Shown piece after piece: positions 1 through 5,801 of a DNA stretch of 10,696 bases. The DNA is from Deltaproteobacteria bacterium (GTDB lineage Bacteria; JAUYMQ01). Within the stretch, counting starts at the first letter, position 1. Each line of letters starts with the position of its first letter. Made by a program: the position numbers and the translations under genes. The stretch is from the NCBI GenBank assembly GCA_030698575.1, contig JAUYMQ010000027.1:1-10696 (forward strand). The letters run 5' to 3'. The notes under the pieces were generated by a model. That model was not told the DNA's origin. It did not search any database and worked only from the letters and a program-made list of their open reading frames with translations.

Positions 1-202
1 CGCCCGCGTGAACCTTGCGACCCACTATATGCGCTAGAATGTCGCGCTCCCGTTCCGAAAGCACGCCGACGCCGGCAACCGCCCCGGCGAGCGCCGCGGC
101 GGCCGTCGCCGCGGGGAGGCGCGCCAATGCGGCGAGGGAAACCGCGAGGCCCGAACGGCGGAGGAAGGCCCGGCGCGTGAGGCCCGGCTGATCGATCGAC
201 AT
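1..202 (-). CDS. N-terminus of a Tat-exported protein (partial, runs off left edge)
   Basis: An open frame begins with ATG at 202 and stays open for 67 codons to the window edge. An AGGA Shine-Dalgarno lies about 6 nt upstream. The N-terminus reads MSIDQPGLTRRAFLRRSG, with the twin-arginine core T-R-R-A-F-L-R at residues 9-15. A long Ala/Leu-rich hydrophobic stretch follows to about residue 47, which is a textbook Tat signal, so the product is probably exported folded. The first mature residues (LSERERDILAHIV) resemble the start of gluconate 2-dehydrogenase subunit 3-type proteins, whose members are often Tat-exported partners of GMC oxidoreductases. That assignment rests on about 20 residues and is only a guess. 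The gene is divergent from the hydrolase at 366. Confidence 0.7.
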   Translation of the reverse strand, partial: MSIDQPGLTRRAFLRRSGLAVSLAALARLPAATAAAALAGAVAGVGVLSERERDILAHIVGRKVHAG

Positions 203-223
203 GGGGTTCCTACACCATTGAGT

Positions 224-249
224 GTCTCAAGGCCGCGCGGCCTTGAGAC
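224..249. promoter_or_regulatory. Perfect 26-bp palindrome in divergent intergenic region
   Basis: The half-site GTCTCAAGGCCGC is followed immediately by its exact reverse complement, so all 13 base pairs match (centre 236/237). It lies between two divergent genes, 21 bp upstream of the Tat-protein start and 116 bp upstream of the hydrolase start. No T-run follows on either strand, so it does not look like an intrinsic terminator. The position suits an operator for a dimeric regulator or a leader hairpin; which of these is inference. Confidence 0.6.
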
Positions 250-309
250 GGATGAAGATGAGTCCCGGTGGCGCAAATCCTGCGGCCGGGAGTTTCGCCG
301 CATCGAGAC

Positions 310-338
310 TTGACCGCGGCGCGCGTAGAGTCAACACT
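310..338 (+). promoter_or_regulatory. Putative sigma-70-type promoter for the SCP2-hydrolase
   Basis: A TTGACC -35 (310-315) is followed by a 17-bp spacer and AACACT (333-338) as a weak -10. Transcription would start about 20 bp before the ATG at 366, leaving room for the GGGAGG Shine-Dalgarno at 351-356. The -35 is good and the -10 poor, so this is tentative. Confidence 0.35.
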
Positions 339-365
339 GAAAGCGAACCGGGAGGACCAGGGACC

Positions 366-1622
366 ATGGCGCAGCCGCCAGCCAGCCTCGATGCGCTCAT
401 CCGCCGCTATGACGCCGGCGTTTTCGAACCGCCTCCGGAGGGGTTGCGCGTCCGCCTGATCGCCTCGGGCGCCGGCGAATGGGACGTGACCCTGAAGCCA
501 GGGAACGCCGAAATCGGCGCGGCGCGGGGACCGGCCCCCGAAGCCACGCTTGCGGCCGATACGGGCACCTGGGCGGAGATCGCGGAAGACGGGCGAGCGG
601 GGCTCCTGGCCTTCCGGCAGGGGCGGCTTATCATTCGCCGAAATTTGAATCTGGGGGTCGCGCTGCTGGCCGCAACGAGCGGCGTCACGGGGCCCGGGCG
701 GCTCCGCTTCCGTCAGGTCGAGACCGCTTCGGGCGTGCTTTCGGTGATGGAGGGGGGCGCCGGCGTCCCGGTCATCCTGATCCACGGCCTCGGCGCGACC
801 AAGGGATCCTTTCTCCCCACCCTCCTCGGGCTCTCCGGCGCTTTCAGATTGATCGCACTGGATCTACCGGGCTTCGGCGATTCCACGAAGCCCTTGCTCG
901 CCCCCTACCACGCCCCCTTCTTCGCCCGCGCCGTCGCCGAGTTGATGAACTCGCTGCACATCGATCGGGCGCACGTCATCGGGAACAGCATGGGCGGGCG
1001 CACCGCCCTCGAGGTGGGCCTGCGCTATCCGAAGCGGGTCCGGCGGCTCGTGCTGCTCGCGCCGTCGCTCGCCTGGAAGCGCGAGCGCCCGTGGGCGCCT
1101 CTCGTGCGGCTGCTCCGCCCCGAGCTCAGCTTGATCCAGCTCGCGCCCAGACCGGTCATCGAGGGATTTGTCCACCGGATGATCCCGGGCGCCGAGACCA
1201 ACTGGGTGCGCGCCGGCGTGGACGAGTTTCTGAGATCCTACATGACGCCCCGGGGACGCATGGCGTTCTACGCAGCGGCACGGCAGATCTATCTGGAGGA
1301 GCCGCACGGCTCGAAAGGCTTCTGGACACGGCTCGCCCGCCTCGAGCCCGAGGCGCTGTTCATCTGGGAGAAGCGTGACACGCTCGTGCCGATAGCGTTC
1401 GCCAGCCACGTGCGCCGCGCGCTCCCGCCCGCGCGACACCTCGAGCTCGATTGCGGCCACGTACCGCAAATGGAGTGCACGCTGGAGACCAACGCCGCCA
1501 TCGCAGAGTTCCTCTCGGCTGCCCCGATGGACAAGACCGCCGCGCGCCGGCCCGGGAGGGCGCTCGGCGAAAGGCGCGCTTACGGGGAACCCGGTCTGAC
1601 GCCCCCCTCCCAGAGTCCGTGA
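366..1622 (+). CDS. Alpha/beta-fold hydrolase with N-terminal SCP2-like domain
   Basis: 418 aa. The ATG at 366 is preferred over the in-frame start at 222 because GGGAGG sits 9 nt upstream and the longer version adds low-complexity sequence. Residues about 15-115 resemble the SCP2 sterol/lipid-carrier fold: strands ending in a 'GRAGLLAFRQGRLIIRRNLNLGVALL' type pattern, as in SCP2 'aFmtGklkikGd'. Residues about 120-385 are an alpha/beta hydrolase: oxyanion-loop HGLG at 140-143, nucleophile elbow G-N-S-M-G-G with Ser208, acid Asp338 (EKRD) and His365 (CGH). All three triad members are present, so it should be an active esterase or lipase-like hydrolase. The substrate is unknown; the SCP2-like half suggests a hydrophobic acyl or sterol ligand (inference). 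The C-terminal 35 residues are polar and probably disordered. No signal peptide is seen. It ends only 7 bp from the convergent folC stop. Confidence 0.85.
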   Translation: MAQPPASLDALIRRYDAGVFEPPPEGLRVRLIASGAGEWDVTLKPGNAEIGAARGPAPEATLAADTGTWAEIAEDGRAGLLAFRQGRLIIRRNLNLGVALLAATSGVTGPGRLRFRQVETASGVLSVMEGGAGVPVILIHGLGATKGSFLPTLLGLSGAFRLIALDLPGFGDSTKPLLAPYHAPFFARAVAELMNSLHIDRAHVIGNSMGGRTALEVGLRYPKRVRRLVLLAPSLAWKRERPWAPLVRLLRPELSLIQLAPRPVIEGFVHRMIPGAETNWVRAGVDEFLRSYMTPRGRMAFYAAARQIYLEEPHGSKGFWTRLARLEPEALFIWEKRDTLVPIAFASHVRRALPPARHLELDCGHVPQMECTLETNAAIAEFLSAAPMDKTAARRPGRALGERRAYGEPGLTPPSQSP

Positions 1623-1629
1623 TTCAACT

Positions 1630-3000
1630 TCAGACAGCCCCCGGGAGCACGGGCGCGCGCCCGGCGCCTCTCGAGAGATGCGCGCGCGCCTCGCCGACCA
1701 CATAGAACGAACCCGATACGAGCACGAGATCCTCGCCCGTCGATTCGCGCAACGCCGCATCGACTGCCCCGGCGACCGACGGGATTGTGCGCGCCCGCGC
1801 CCCGAGTTTCCTGAGCGCTCGTGCGATCTCCGTCCCGCTAGCCGAACGATCGAACGCCGCCGCGGTGGCCAGGGCGATCCCTCGGGTCCGGCGCACCTCG
1901 CGCGCCAGCGGCCCGAGGAGCTTCGGCAGATCCTTGTCGGACATCGCACCACAGACCAGAACGAGCCTGCGGTAGGAGAAGACCCGCGGCAGCGCGCGGG
2001 CCAGCGCCCGGGCGCCGGCCGGATTGTGCGCGCCGTCGAGAACGACGGCGCCGCGCCGCGCCGTAGCCGGGAGGACGCGCTCGAGCCTTCCGGCAAGGCG
2101 CGCCGCTGTCACGCCGCGACGCATGTCTCTCTCGCCCACGGCGAGGCCGCGCCCGGACAGGCGCTCGCAGGCTGCGAGCGCAACCGCCGCATTCTCCTGC
2201 TGGTGCGGCCCGAGGAGCCCGCAGCGAAGGCCGGGGAGCTTGGCCCGCAATCCCACGTAGTCGAAACGTTCCTCCGGCTGCGCCAGCGCATGAAAGTCGC
2301 GCCCGAGAAACGAGAGGCAGGCGCCCTGCTCGCGCGCCCGCCGCTGGATCACCCGCCGCGCGGCGGGCGCCTGGGCCGCCGAGACCACGGGCACGCCGCG
2401 CTTCACGATGGCGGCCTTCTCGCCGGCGATGGCCGCAAGCGTGCGCCCGAGGTACCGCTGATGTTCGAGGCTGATGGGCGTGATGGCGCAGACGAGGGGC
2501 GTGGCGACGTTCGTGGCGTCGTAACGGCCTCCCATGCCCGTCTCGATCACGGCCGCCTCGACGCCGCGCTCGGCGAAGTGCAGAAAGGCCATCGCGGTCG
2601 TCGCCTCGAAAAAGGTGACGCCGCGGCCCACTCGGGAGGCCACTTCGGGCATCGCGGCGATGACGCGGCCGGTGAGATCGAGAAGCGCGCGCCGGCCGAT
2701 GGTCCGGCCGTCCACCCTGATTCTCTCGGCAAAGTCGATGAGGTGAGGCGAGGTGTAGAGCCCGGTGCGCCACCCCGCCTCGCGGAGAATTGCCTCCGCG
2801 ATGGCCGCCGTGCTCCCCTTCCCGTTCGTTCCCGCGACGTGAAGGATCCGGAGCTTCTTCTCCGGCGCTCCGAGCGCGTCGAGGAGCGCGCGGGCAGCTT
2901 CGAGATCGAGCTTCATTCCGAACCGCCGGAGGCCGTACAGCCAGGCCAGGCGCTCGGGGAGCGGCGCAGCGGGCCTCCGTGACGATCTTCTGGGAGTCAC
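1630..3000 (-). CDS. folC: Folylpolyglutamate synthase / dihydrofolate synthase
   Basis: 456 aa, normal length for FolC, a cytoplasmic Mur-ligase-family enzyme. It adds glutamate to dihydropteroate (dihydrofolate synthase) and extends the polyglutamate tail of folates, using ATP. Visible motifs are the P-loop GTNGKGST (57-64), TSPHL (83-87), IETGMGGRYDATN (152-164), the LGRTLAAIAGEKAAIV segment (184-199), HQQENA (266-271) and LDGAHNP (321-327). The start is GTG at 3000, with GGAG about 8 nt upstream. It is last in the ccdA-tlpA-DUF2064-accD-folC run. Pairing with accD is conserved in many bacteria. The convergent hydrolase gene ends 7 bp away with no clear terminator between them. Confidence 0.95.
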   Translation of the reverse strand: MTPRRSSRRPAAPLPERLAWLYGLRRFGMKLDLEAARALLDALGAPEKKLRILHVAGTNGKGSTAAIAEAILREAGWRTGLYTSPHLIDFAERIRVDGRTIGRRALLDLTGRVIAAMPEVASRVGRGVTFFEATTAMAFLHFAERGVEAAVIETGMGGRYDATNVATPLVCAITPISLEHQRYLGRTLAAIAGEKAAIVKRGVPVVSAAQAPAARRVIQRRAREQGACLSFLGRDFHALAQPEERFDYVGLRAKLPGLRCGLLGPHQQENAAVALAACERLSGRGLAVGERDMRRGVTAARLAGRLERVLPATARRGAVVLDGAHNPAGARALARALPRVFSYRRLVLVCGAMSDKDLPKLLGPLAREVRRTRGIALATAAAFDRSASGTEIARALRKLGARARTIPSVAGAVDAALRESTGEDLVLVSGSFYVVGEARAHLSRGAGRAPVLPGAV

Positions 3001-3047
3001 CTTCGGTTCTCCGGGAAGGGGCGCGCAGGCGTCGCCGGGGCATTCAT
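2997..3047 (-). CDS. Possible 16-codon leader ORF overlapping the folC start
   Basis: In the accD-folC gap, ATG at 3047 opens a 16-codon frame (MNAPATPARPFPENRR). Its TGA stop shares the bases GTGA with folC's GTG start. Such overlaps can couple translation. The Shine-Dalgarno before this ATG is poor, and a random short ORF of this size is easy to find in GC-rich DNA, so this is a weak candidate only. Confidence 0.2.
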   Translation of the reverse strand: MNAPATPARPFPENRR

Positions 3048-3067
3048 GGGAACGACCCGTGAGGGCC

Positions 3068-3547
3068 TCAGGCGGTGCGGACGGGCGCAGGCGGCGGAAC
3101 GAGAAGGGCGAGCAGGCGCGCGAGTGTCGGGCGAAGCTTGCGCCGGTCGACGACGCGATCGATGAGGCCGTTCCGCAGCAGCGTTTCTGATCGCTGGAGG
3201 TCAGGCGGGAGCTCCGTCTCGATCATCTCCTCGATGACCCGCGTCACCTTCTCGCCCACCACACTCCCCATGCTCCCGCCCATGAACGCCATCTCGAAAA
3301 ACGCGAAGAGCGCGCGATTGCCTTCCACGGATCCCTCGCCGCAGATGACCGCCTCGTCGAGAATTCCCCGTAGCCGTTCGCGGGCGGGCATGCGGCTGTG
3401 GTGACTGCACTTCGGGCAGACCTGGAGGTTCCTGGCCAGTTCGCCGGCGTGGACGATCTCGCCGCACGCCGTGCAACGACTCCAGTCCGCCCCCGTCTTC
3501 TTCCCGGGCGAGCCACCCACTTTTCGTTTTCCGCGCAGCCAGGCCAA
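3068..3547 (-). CDS. accD: Internally shortened AccD: acetyl-CoA carboxylase carboxyltransferase beta subunit lacking the catalytic core
   Basis: 159 aa, whereas AccD is normally about 280-300. TTG start at 3547 with GAGGAGGG 7 nt upstream; the resulting MAWLRGKRK start is typical of AccD. The four-Cys zinc ribbon is intact (C25, C28, C44, C47), followed by HHSRMPARERLRGILDE, as in real AccD. The sequence then jumps at residues 63-67 to the strand before FMGGSMGSVVGEK (88-100). At residues 103-107 it jumps to the C-terminal ELPPDLQRSETLL...LIDRVV block. By comparison with E. coli AccD from memory, about 38 and about 90 residues are missing, including SASGGARMQEG, the DPTTGGV region and IAEPGALIGFAGP. 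The acyl-CoA and carboxybiotin active site is therefore absent. The reading frame is uninterrupted. It lies in the classical place before folC. Options are a decaying pseudogene, a derived zinc-ribbon protein, or an assembly error. Confidence 0.85.
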   Translation of the reverse strand: MAWLRGKRKVGGSPGKKTGADWSRCTACGEIVHAGELARNLQVCPKCSHHSRMPARERLRGILDEAVICGEGSVEGNRALFAFFEMAFMGGSMGSVVGEKVTRVIEEMIETELPPDLQRSETLLRNGLIDRVVDRRKLRPTLARLLALLVPPPAPVRTA

Positions 3548-3554
3548 GCGCCCG

Positions 3555-3562
3555 CCCTCCTC
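3555..3562 (-). promoter_or_regulatory. Shine-Dalgarno deciding the TTG start of accD
   Basis: GAGGAGGG on the minus strand lies 7 nt before TTG 3547. It supports that start even though no ATG is available, and shows that the shortened gene still has a good translation signal. Confidence 0.7.
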
Positions 3563-3572
3563 AATCTCTCCG

Positions 3573-3603
3573 CCCGGGCCGATCCCTCAGGCAGCGGCCC
3601 GGG
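3573..3603 (-). repeat. 9-bp inverted repeat (intercistronic hairpin) upstream of accD
   Basis: On the minus strand, CCCGGGCCG is separated by 13 nt from its exact complement CGGCCCGGG. The hairpin falls between the stop of the DUF2064 gene (3610) and the accD ribosome binding site. No U-run follows, so termination is unlikely. An mRNA processing, stability or attenuation role is inference. Confidence 0.5.
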
Positions 3604-3609
3604 GTCACG

Positions 3610-4320
3610 TCAATTTTCCCCAGGGGTATTCCGCAGCGCCGGAATCGTCGCGAGCATGCGTCGCGTCTCGGGCGCGCCACCGGCGGCCGCCGGCCCGAGC
3701 GTTTCGAGATGGCCGCGGAGCATTCGCAGATCCGCGATCACGTCGACGTCGTACCAGGTAGGCGTGTAAGCCAGACGGAGCCCCGCGCGCTCGACGTTGG
3801 CCCGGGTTGCGGCAAGCGCGCCGTCGGTGTCCCAGGGAACCCCGGCAAAAACGGCGCCGGGCGCCGCGGCTGGTCCGAGGGCCGCCAGCGTGTAGCCGCC
3901 ATCGAAGCTCGGCCCGAGGACCACGTCGCGCCCCGCGCGCAGCCGCGCAAAAGCGAGATCGACGAAGGCCCTCGGCAGCGTCGGGGAGTCGGCGCCGATG
4001 AAGAGGACCCGCGCCGCGCCGCCGGCCCGGGCTCGCGCCGTCGCGTCGGCGAGGCGCTCGGTCAGATCGGCGCCCCGCTGCACATCGAGCGAAAGGCGCC
4101 AGGTCCCGGCCAGGGTGCGGAGAAACTCGTCGGGCGCCGGTGTGCACGCGAGCGTCCCCGCGAGACCCGCCTCCGTGAAAACCGAGCGCACCGTGTCGGC
4201 CACCATCGCGCGGTAGAGCCTGGCGGCCATATCGGCGCCGATCACGAGCGCGAGCCGCGTCTTCACGAGGCCGGGCGAGGGCGCCTTGGTGAAGACGATC
4301 ACGCGCTCGGCGGCGCTCAT
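3610..4320 (-). CDS. TIGR04282/DUF2064 family GT-A fold transferase
   Basis: 236 aa, ATG at 4320, with a modest AGGGG 25 bp after the tlpA stop. The family is a GT-A-fold nucleotidyltransferase/glycosyltransferase group, some members of which are annotated in arsenosugar biosynthesis. Diagnostic pieces are the N-terminal FTKAPSPGLVKTRL (10-23), the IGADSPTLP segment (108-116) with the metal-site-like Asp111, GPSFDGGYTL (136-145), FAGVPWDTDGAL (158-169) and WYDVDVIADLRML (189-201). In the third motif Phe139 stands where family members usually have an acidic residue before DGGY. No signal peptide or membrane segment is seen; it should be cytoplasmic. No arsenosugar partners (such as ArsS or ArsM) lie in this window, so that role is not supported here. 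The substrate is unknown. Confidence 0.85.
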   Translation of the reverse strand: MSAAERVIVFTKAPSPGLVKTRLALVIGADMAARLYRAMVADTVRSVFTEAGLAGTLACTPAPDEFLRTLAGTWRLSLDVQRGADLTERLADATARARAGGAARVLFIGADSPTLPRAFVDLAFARLRAGRDVVLGPSFDGGYTLAALGPAAAPGAVFAGVPWDTDGALAATRANVERAGLRLAYTPTWYDVDVIADLRMLRGHLETLGPAAAGGAPETRRMLATIPALRNTPGEN

Positions 4321-4345
4321 GGCCGCCCCTGAGCACAGGCGCGGC

Positions 4346-4828
4346 TCAAAGCAGGGTCTTGATGAGCGATTCGTACTCCTCGCGATCCACGATGCCCACG
4401 AATCGGCGGACGATCTGACCCTGGCGGTCGATCAGGAACGAGGCCGGGATGCCGGGAATGCCGCCGAATGCGCGCGTGGTTCCCTCGTCGCCGAGAAGCA
4501 CATCGTAGTCCATCCGCCGCTCGGCGGCGTAGGGCGCCACGACCTTGCTCCCGCCCACGTCGAGGGCGATGCCGACCACCTGGAAACCCCGTTCGCCGTA
4601 AGAAGCCTGGAGTTTGGAGAGAAGCGGGATGGATTCCTCGCAGGGAGCGCACCAGGTGGCCCAGAAGTCGATGAGCAGGACCTTCCCCCGGTAGCCCGAG
4701 AGCGCCACCTCGCGCCCGTCGAGCCCCTCCAGCATGACATCCGGGAGATCCGCAACCGGCGCGATCTCATGGGGCGCGCCGCAGCCGAGAATCACCAGGA
4801 AGGCCAGCGCAGCCGCCACCGCCCTCAA
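4346..4828 (-). CDS. TlpA/ResA-like thioredoxin-fold lipoprotein
   Basis: 160 aa from TTG 4828. That TTG overlaps the ccdA stop as TTGA and has GGGGGA 5 nt upstream, so translation coupling is likely. GTG 4849 is an alternative start that gives a more basic signal peptide (MGFRGKALR) but has no Shine-Dalgarno. The N-terminus is hydrophobic, ending in the lipobox-like I-L-G-C with Cys16 as the probable lipidated residue. The thioredoxin domain runs from about 25 to 160: FWATWCAPC with redox pair Cys60/Cys63, cis-proline Pro128 in GIPGIPASF, then FLIDRQGQIVRRFVG. Members are periplasmic thiol reductants, often for cytochrome c maturation, recharged by CcdA. The neighbouring ccdA fits this exactly. 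No cytochrome c assembly genes are in the window, so the client protein is unknown. Confidence 0.9.
   Translation of the reverse strand: MRAVAAALAFLVILGCGAPHEIAPVADLPDVMLEGLDGREVALSGYRGKVLLIDFWATWCAPCEESIPLLSKLQASYGERGFQVVGIALDVGGSKVVAPYAAERRMDYDVLLGDEGTTRAFGGIPGIPASFLIDRQGQIVRRFVGIVDREEYESLIKTLL
4825..4828 (-). other. TTGA stop-start overlap joining ccdA and tlpA-like gene
   Basis: The ccdA TGA (4827-4825) and the likely TTG start (4828-4826) of the thioredoxin gene share bases. The Shine-Dalgarno-like GGGGGAAGG lies inside the ccdA end at 4831-4839. This arrangement suggests coupled translation of the two redox partners. Confidence 0.55.
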
Positions 4829-5556
4829 AGCCTTCCCCCGAAATCCCACTGGGGGAGATAGTTCAGGATGATCGTCATGCGATCGGCGACCAGCAACACG
4901 CCGAGGATGACGAGCACGCATCCGGCGAGGATCTCGACGGTGCGGATGTGGCGGCGGAAGCGCTTCATGCCGGAGAGGAACACCGGAATGGCGAGGGCCG
5001 ACAGGAAAAAAGGAATGCCGAGCCCCAGGCTGTAGAGGCACAGGAGCCCTACCCCCTCGCGGACGGTCTCCTGCGCAGCCGCCATCGTCAGAATGGTGGC
5101 CAGCACCGGGCCGATGCAAGGGAGCCAGCCGAAGCTGATGGCGGCGCCCAGAACGAAACTGCTGCCGAAGAGGCCCGTTCGCGCGGGGAGGTTCTGGAAA
5201 CCGCGAATGCGATAGATAAAGCTGAGCTTGAGCAAGCCGATGAGGTGCAATCCGAAGAGGATGACGATGACCCCGGCGATGCGTCCGAGGATGTGCCGGT
5301 AGGAGACCAGAAGCTGCCCGGCCGAGGTGGCCACGGCGCCCATGGCGATAAAGATCGCGGAGAAGCCCAGGATGAACGCGATGGCGTTCCAGAGAACGCG
5401 CGGTGGGACGCGGTGGTGGCTCTCCTCGGCGGCGATCTCGTCGAGGGTGAGCCCTGAAATGTAGGAGACGTAACCTGGCACGAGCGGCAGGACGCAGGGT
5501 GAAGCGAACGAGACGAAGCCGCCGACGAGGGCGCCGATGACGGTAACCTGTTCCAA
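4825..5556 (-). CDS. ccdA: Cytochrome c biogenesis / DsbD-type thiol transporter CcdA
   Basis: 243 aa from TTG 5556, chosen because a perfect AAGGAGGT lies 4 nt upstream. The longer frame to 5649 would cover the promoter. CcdA is an inner-membrane protein of about six helices that carries reducing equivalents from cytoplasmic thioredoxin to periplasmic thioredoxin-like partners. Seen here are the paired conserved motifs FASPCVLPLVPGY (17-29, Cys21) and GWLPCIGPVL (143-152, Cys147), with the redox Cys in each. Hydrophobic helices lie at about 5-35, 57-79, 88-112, 131-160, 169-196 and 207-224. Length and layout are normal for stand-alone CcdA, without the DsbD C-terminal thioredoxin domain. That part is supplied by the overlapping downstream TlpA-like gene. 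First gene of the operon. Confidence 0.95.
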   Translation of the reverse strand: MEQVTVIGALVGGFVSFASPCVLPLVPGYVSYISGLTLDEIAAEESHHRVPPRVLWNAIAFILGFSAIFIAMGAVATSAGQLLVSYRHILGRIAGVIVILFGLHLIGLLKLSFIYRIRGFQNLPARTGLFGSSFVLGAAISFGWLPCIGPVLATILTMAAAQETVREGVGLLCLYSLGLGIPFFLSALAIPVFLSGMKRFRRHIRTVEILAGCVLVILGVLLVADRMTIILNYLPQWDFGGRL

Positions 5557-5560
5557 AGAT

Positions 5561-5568
5561 ACCTCCTT
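5561..5568 (-). promoter_or_regulatory. Perfect Shine-Dalgarno of ccdA
   Basis: AAGGAGGT on the minus strand, 4 nt before TTG 5556. It settles the ccdA start. Confidence 0.85.
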
Positions 5569-5610
5569 ACCCTTTCGTGGCTTATCCCTTCTTGGCTCAT
5601 CCCCTCGTGG
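5566..5610 (-). repeat. Three tandem 15-nt repeats in the ccdA leader
   Basis: On the minus strand the units are CCACGAGGGGATGAG (5610-5596), CCAAGAAGGGATAAG (5595-5581) and CCACGAAAGGGTAAG (5580-5566). Neighbouring units match at 12 of 15 positions. The last unit runs into GAGGT and so forms part of the ccdA Shine-Dalgarno. Each unit contains a purine-rich, Shine-Dalgarno-like core. With the promoter at 5621-5649 they make up nearly the whole 5' untranslated region. Confidence 0.75.
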
Positions 5611-5620
5611 CCGGACTCTT

Positions 5621-5649
5621 CTTATAGATAATCGACACGGCCCTTTCAA
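5621..5649 (-). promoter_or_regulatory. Near-consensus sigma-70 promoter of the ccdA operon
   Basis: On the minus strand TTGAAA (5649-5644, -35) is followed by exactly 17 nt and then TATAAG (5626-5621, -10). Five of six bases match consensus at the -35 and four to five at the -10. AT-rich bases stand out in a GC-rich background. The predicted start near 5614 gives a leader of about 58 nt before ccdA and fits TTG 5556 rather than a longer ccdA. Confidence 0.75.
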
Positions 5650-5706
5650 CGCGCGGTGTGCGAGGCGCCGCCTGGAGAAGCGAACCAGTCGCGGCGTGCC
5701 GGGCTT

Positions 5707-5735
5707 TTGCGGTCGCCAGCGACGTGGGTTAATCT
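5707..5735 (+). promoter_or_regulatory. Putative promoter for the histidine-phosphatase gene
   Basis: TTGCGG (5707-5712) is followed by a 17-bp spacer and TAATCT (5730-5735). The spacer holds a short inverted repeat GTCGC-CA-GCGAC (5712-5723). It is divergent from the ccdA promoter, with the two -35 boxes about 58 bp apart. Both boxes are imperfect. Confidence 0.4.
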
Positions 5736-5801
5736 GCCCGTTCGGACGCGCCGTGACCCCGCAACGTGAACAGGCGCCCGACCCATGCAGAGGGAGCGTC
5801 A

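Noticed and set aside
224-249. Palindrome as an intrinsic terminator
   Set aside because: No T-run on either side, and it lies upstream of two divergent starts rather than after a stop.
222-365. Upstream extension of the hydrolase to the in-frame start at 222
   Set aside because: That start lies inside the palindrome, has no Shine-Dalgarno, and adds low-complexity residues. ATG 366 has GGGAGG at proper spacing.
864-2096. Long minus-strand frame overlapping the hydrolase and the folC end
   Set aside because: It is Arg/Gly/Pro-rich, has no domain, and crosses two well-supported genes.
1678-2982. Long plus-strand frame (434 codons) opposite folC
   Set aside because: It is an antisense shadow of folC in GC-rich DNA. 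It shows no recognisable domain or membrane or signal pattern, and the folC motifs on the other strand are decisive.
3610-4320. Arsenosugar biosynthesis locus
   Set aside because: The TIGR04282 family name suggests it, but no ArsS, ArsM or TIGR04283 partner is present in the window.
5566-5610. CRISPR-like direct repeats
   Set aside because: Units are 15 nt, contiguous without spacers, and degenerate. No cas genes are present.
5557-5649. N-terminal extension of CcdA encoding PRGDE-PRRDK-PRKGK repeats
   Set aside because: A near-consensus promoter covers the proposed extended start and a perfect Shine-Dalgarno serves TTG 5556, so the repeats are leader RNA rather than protein.
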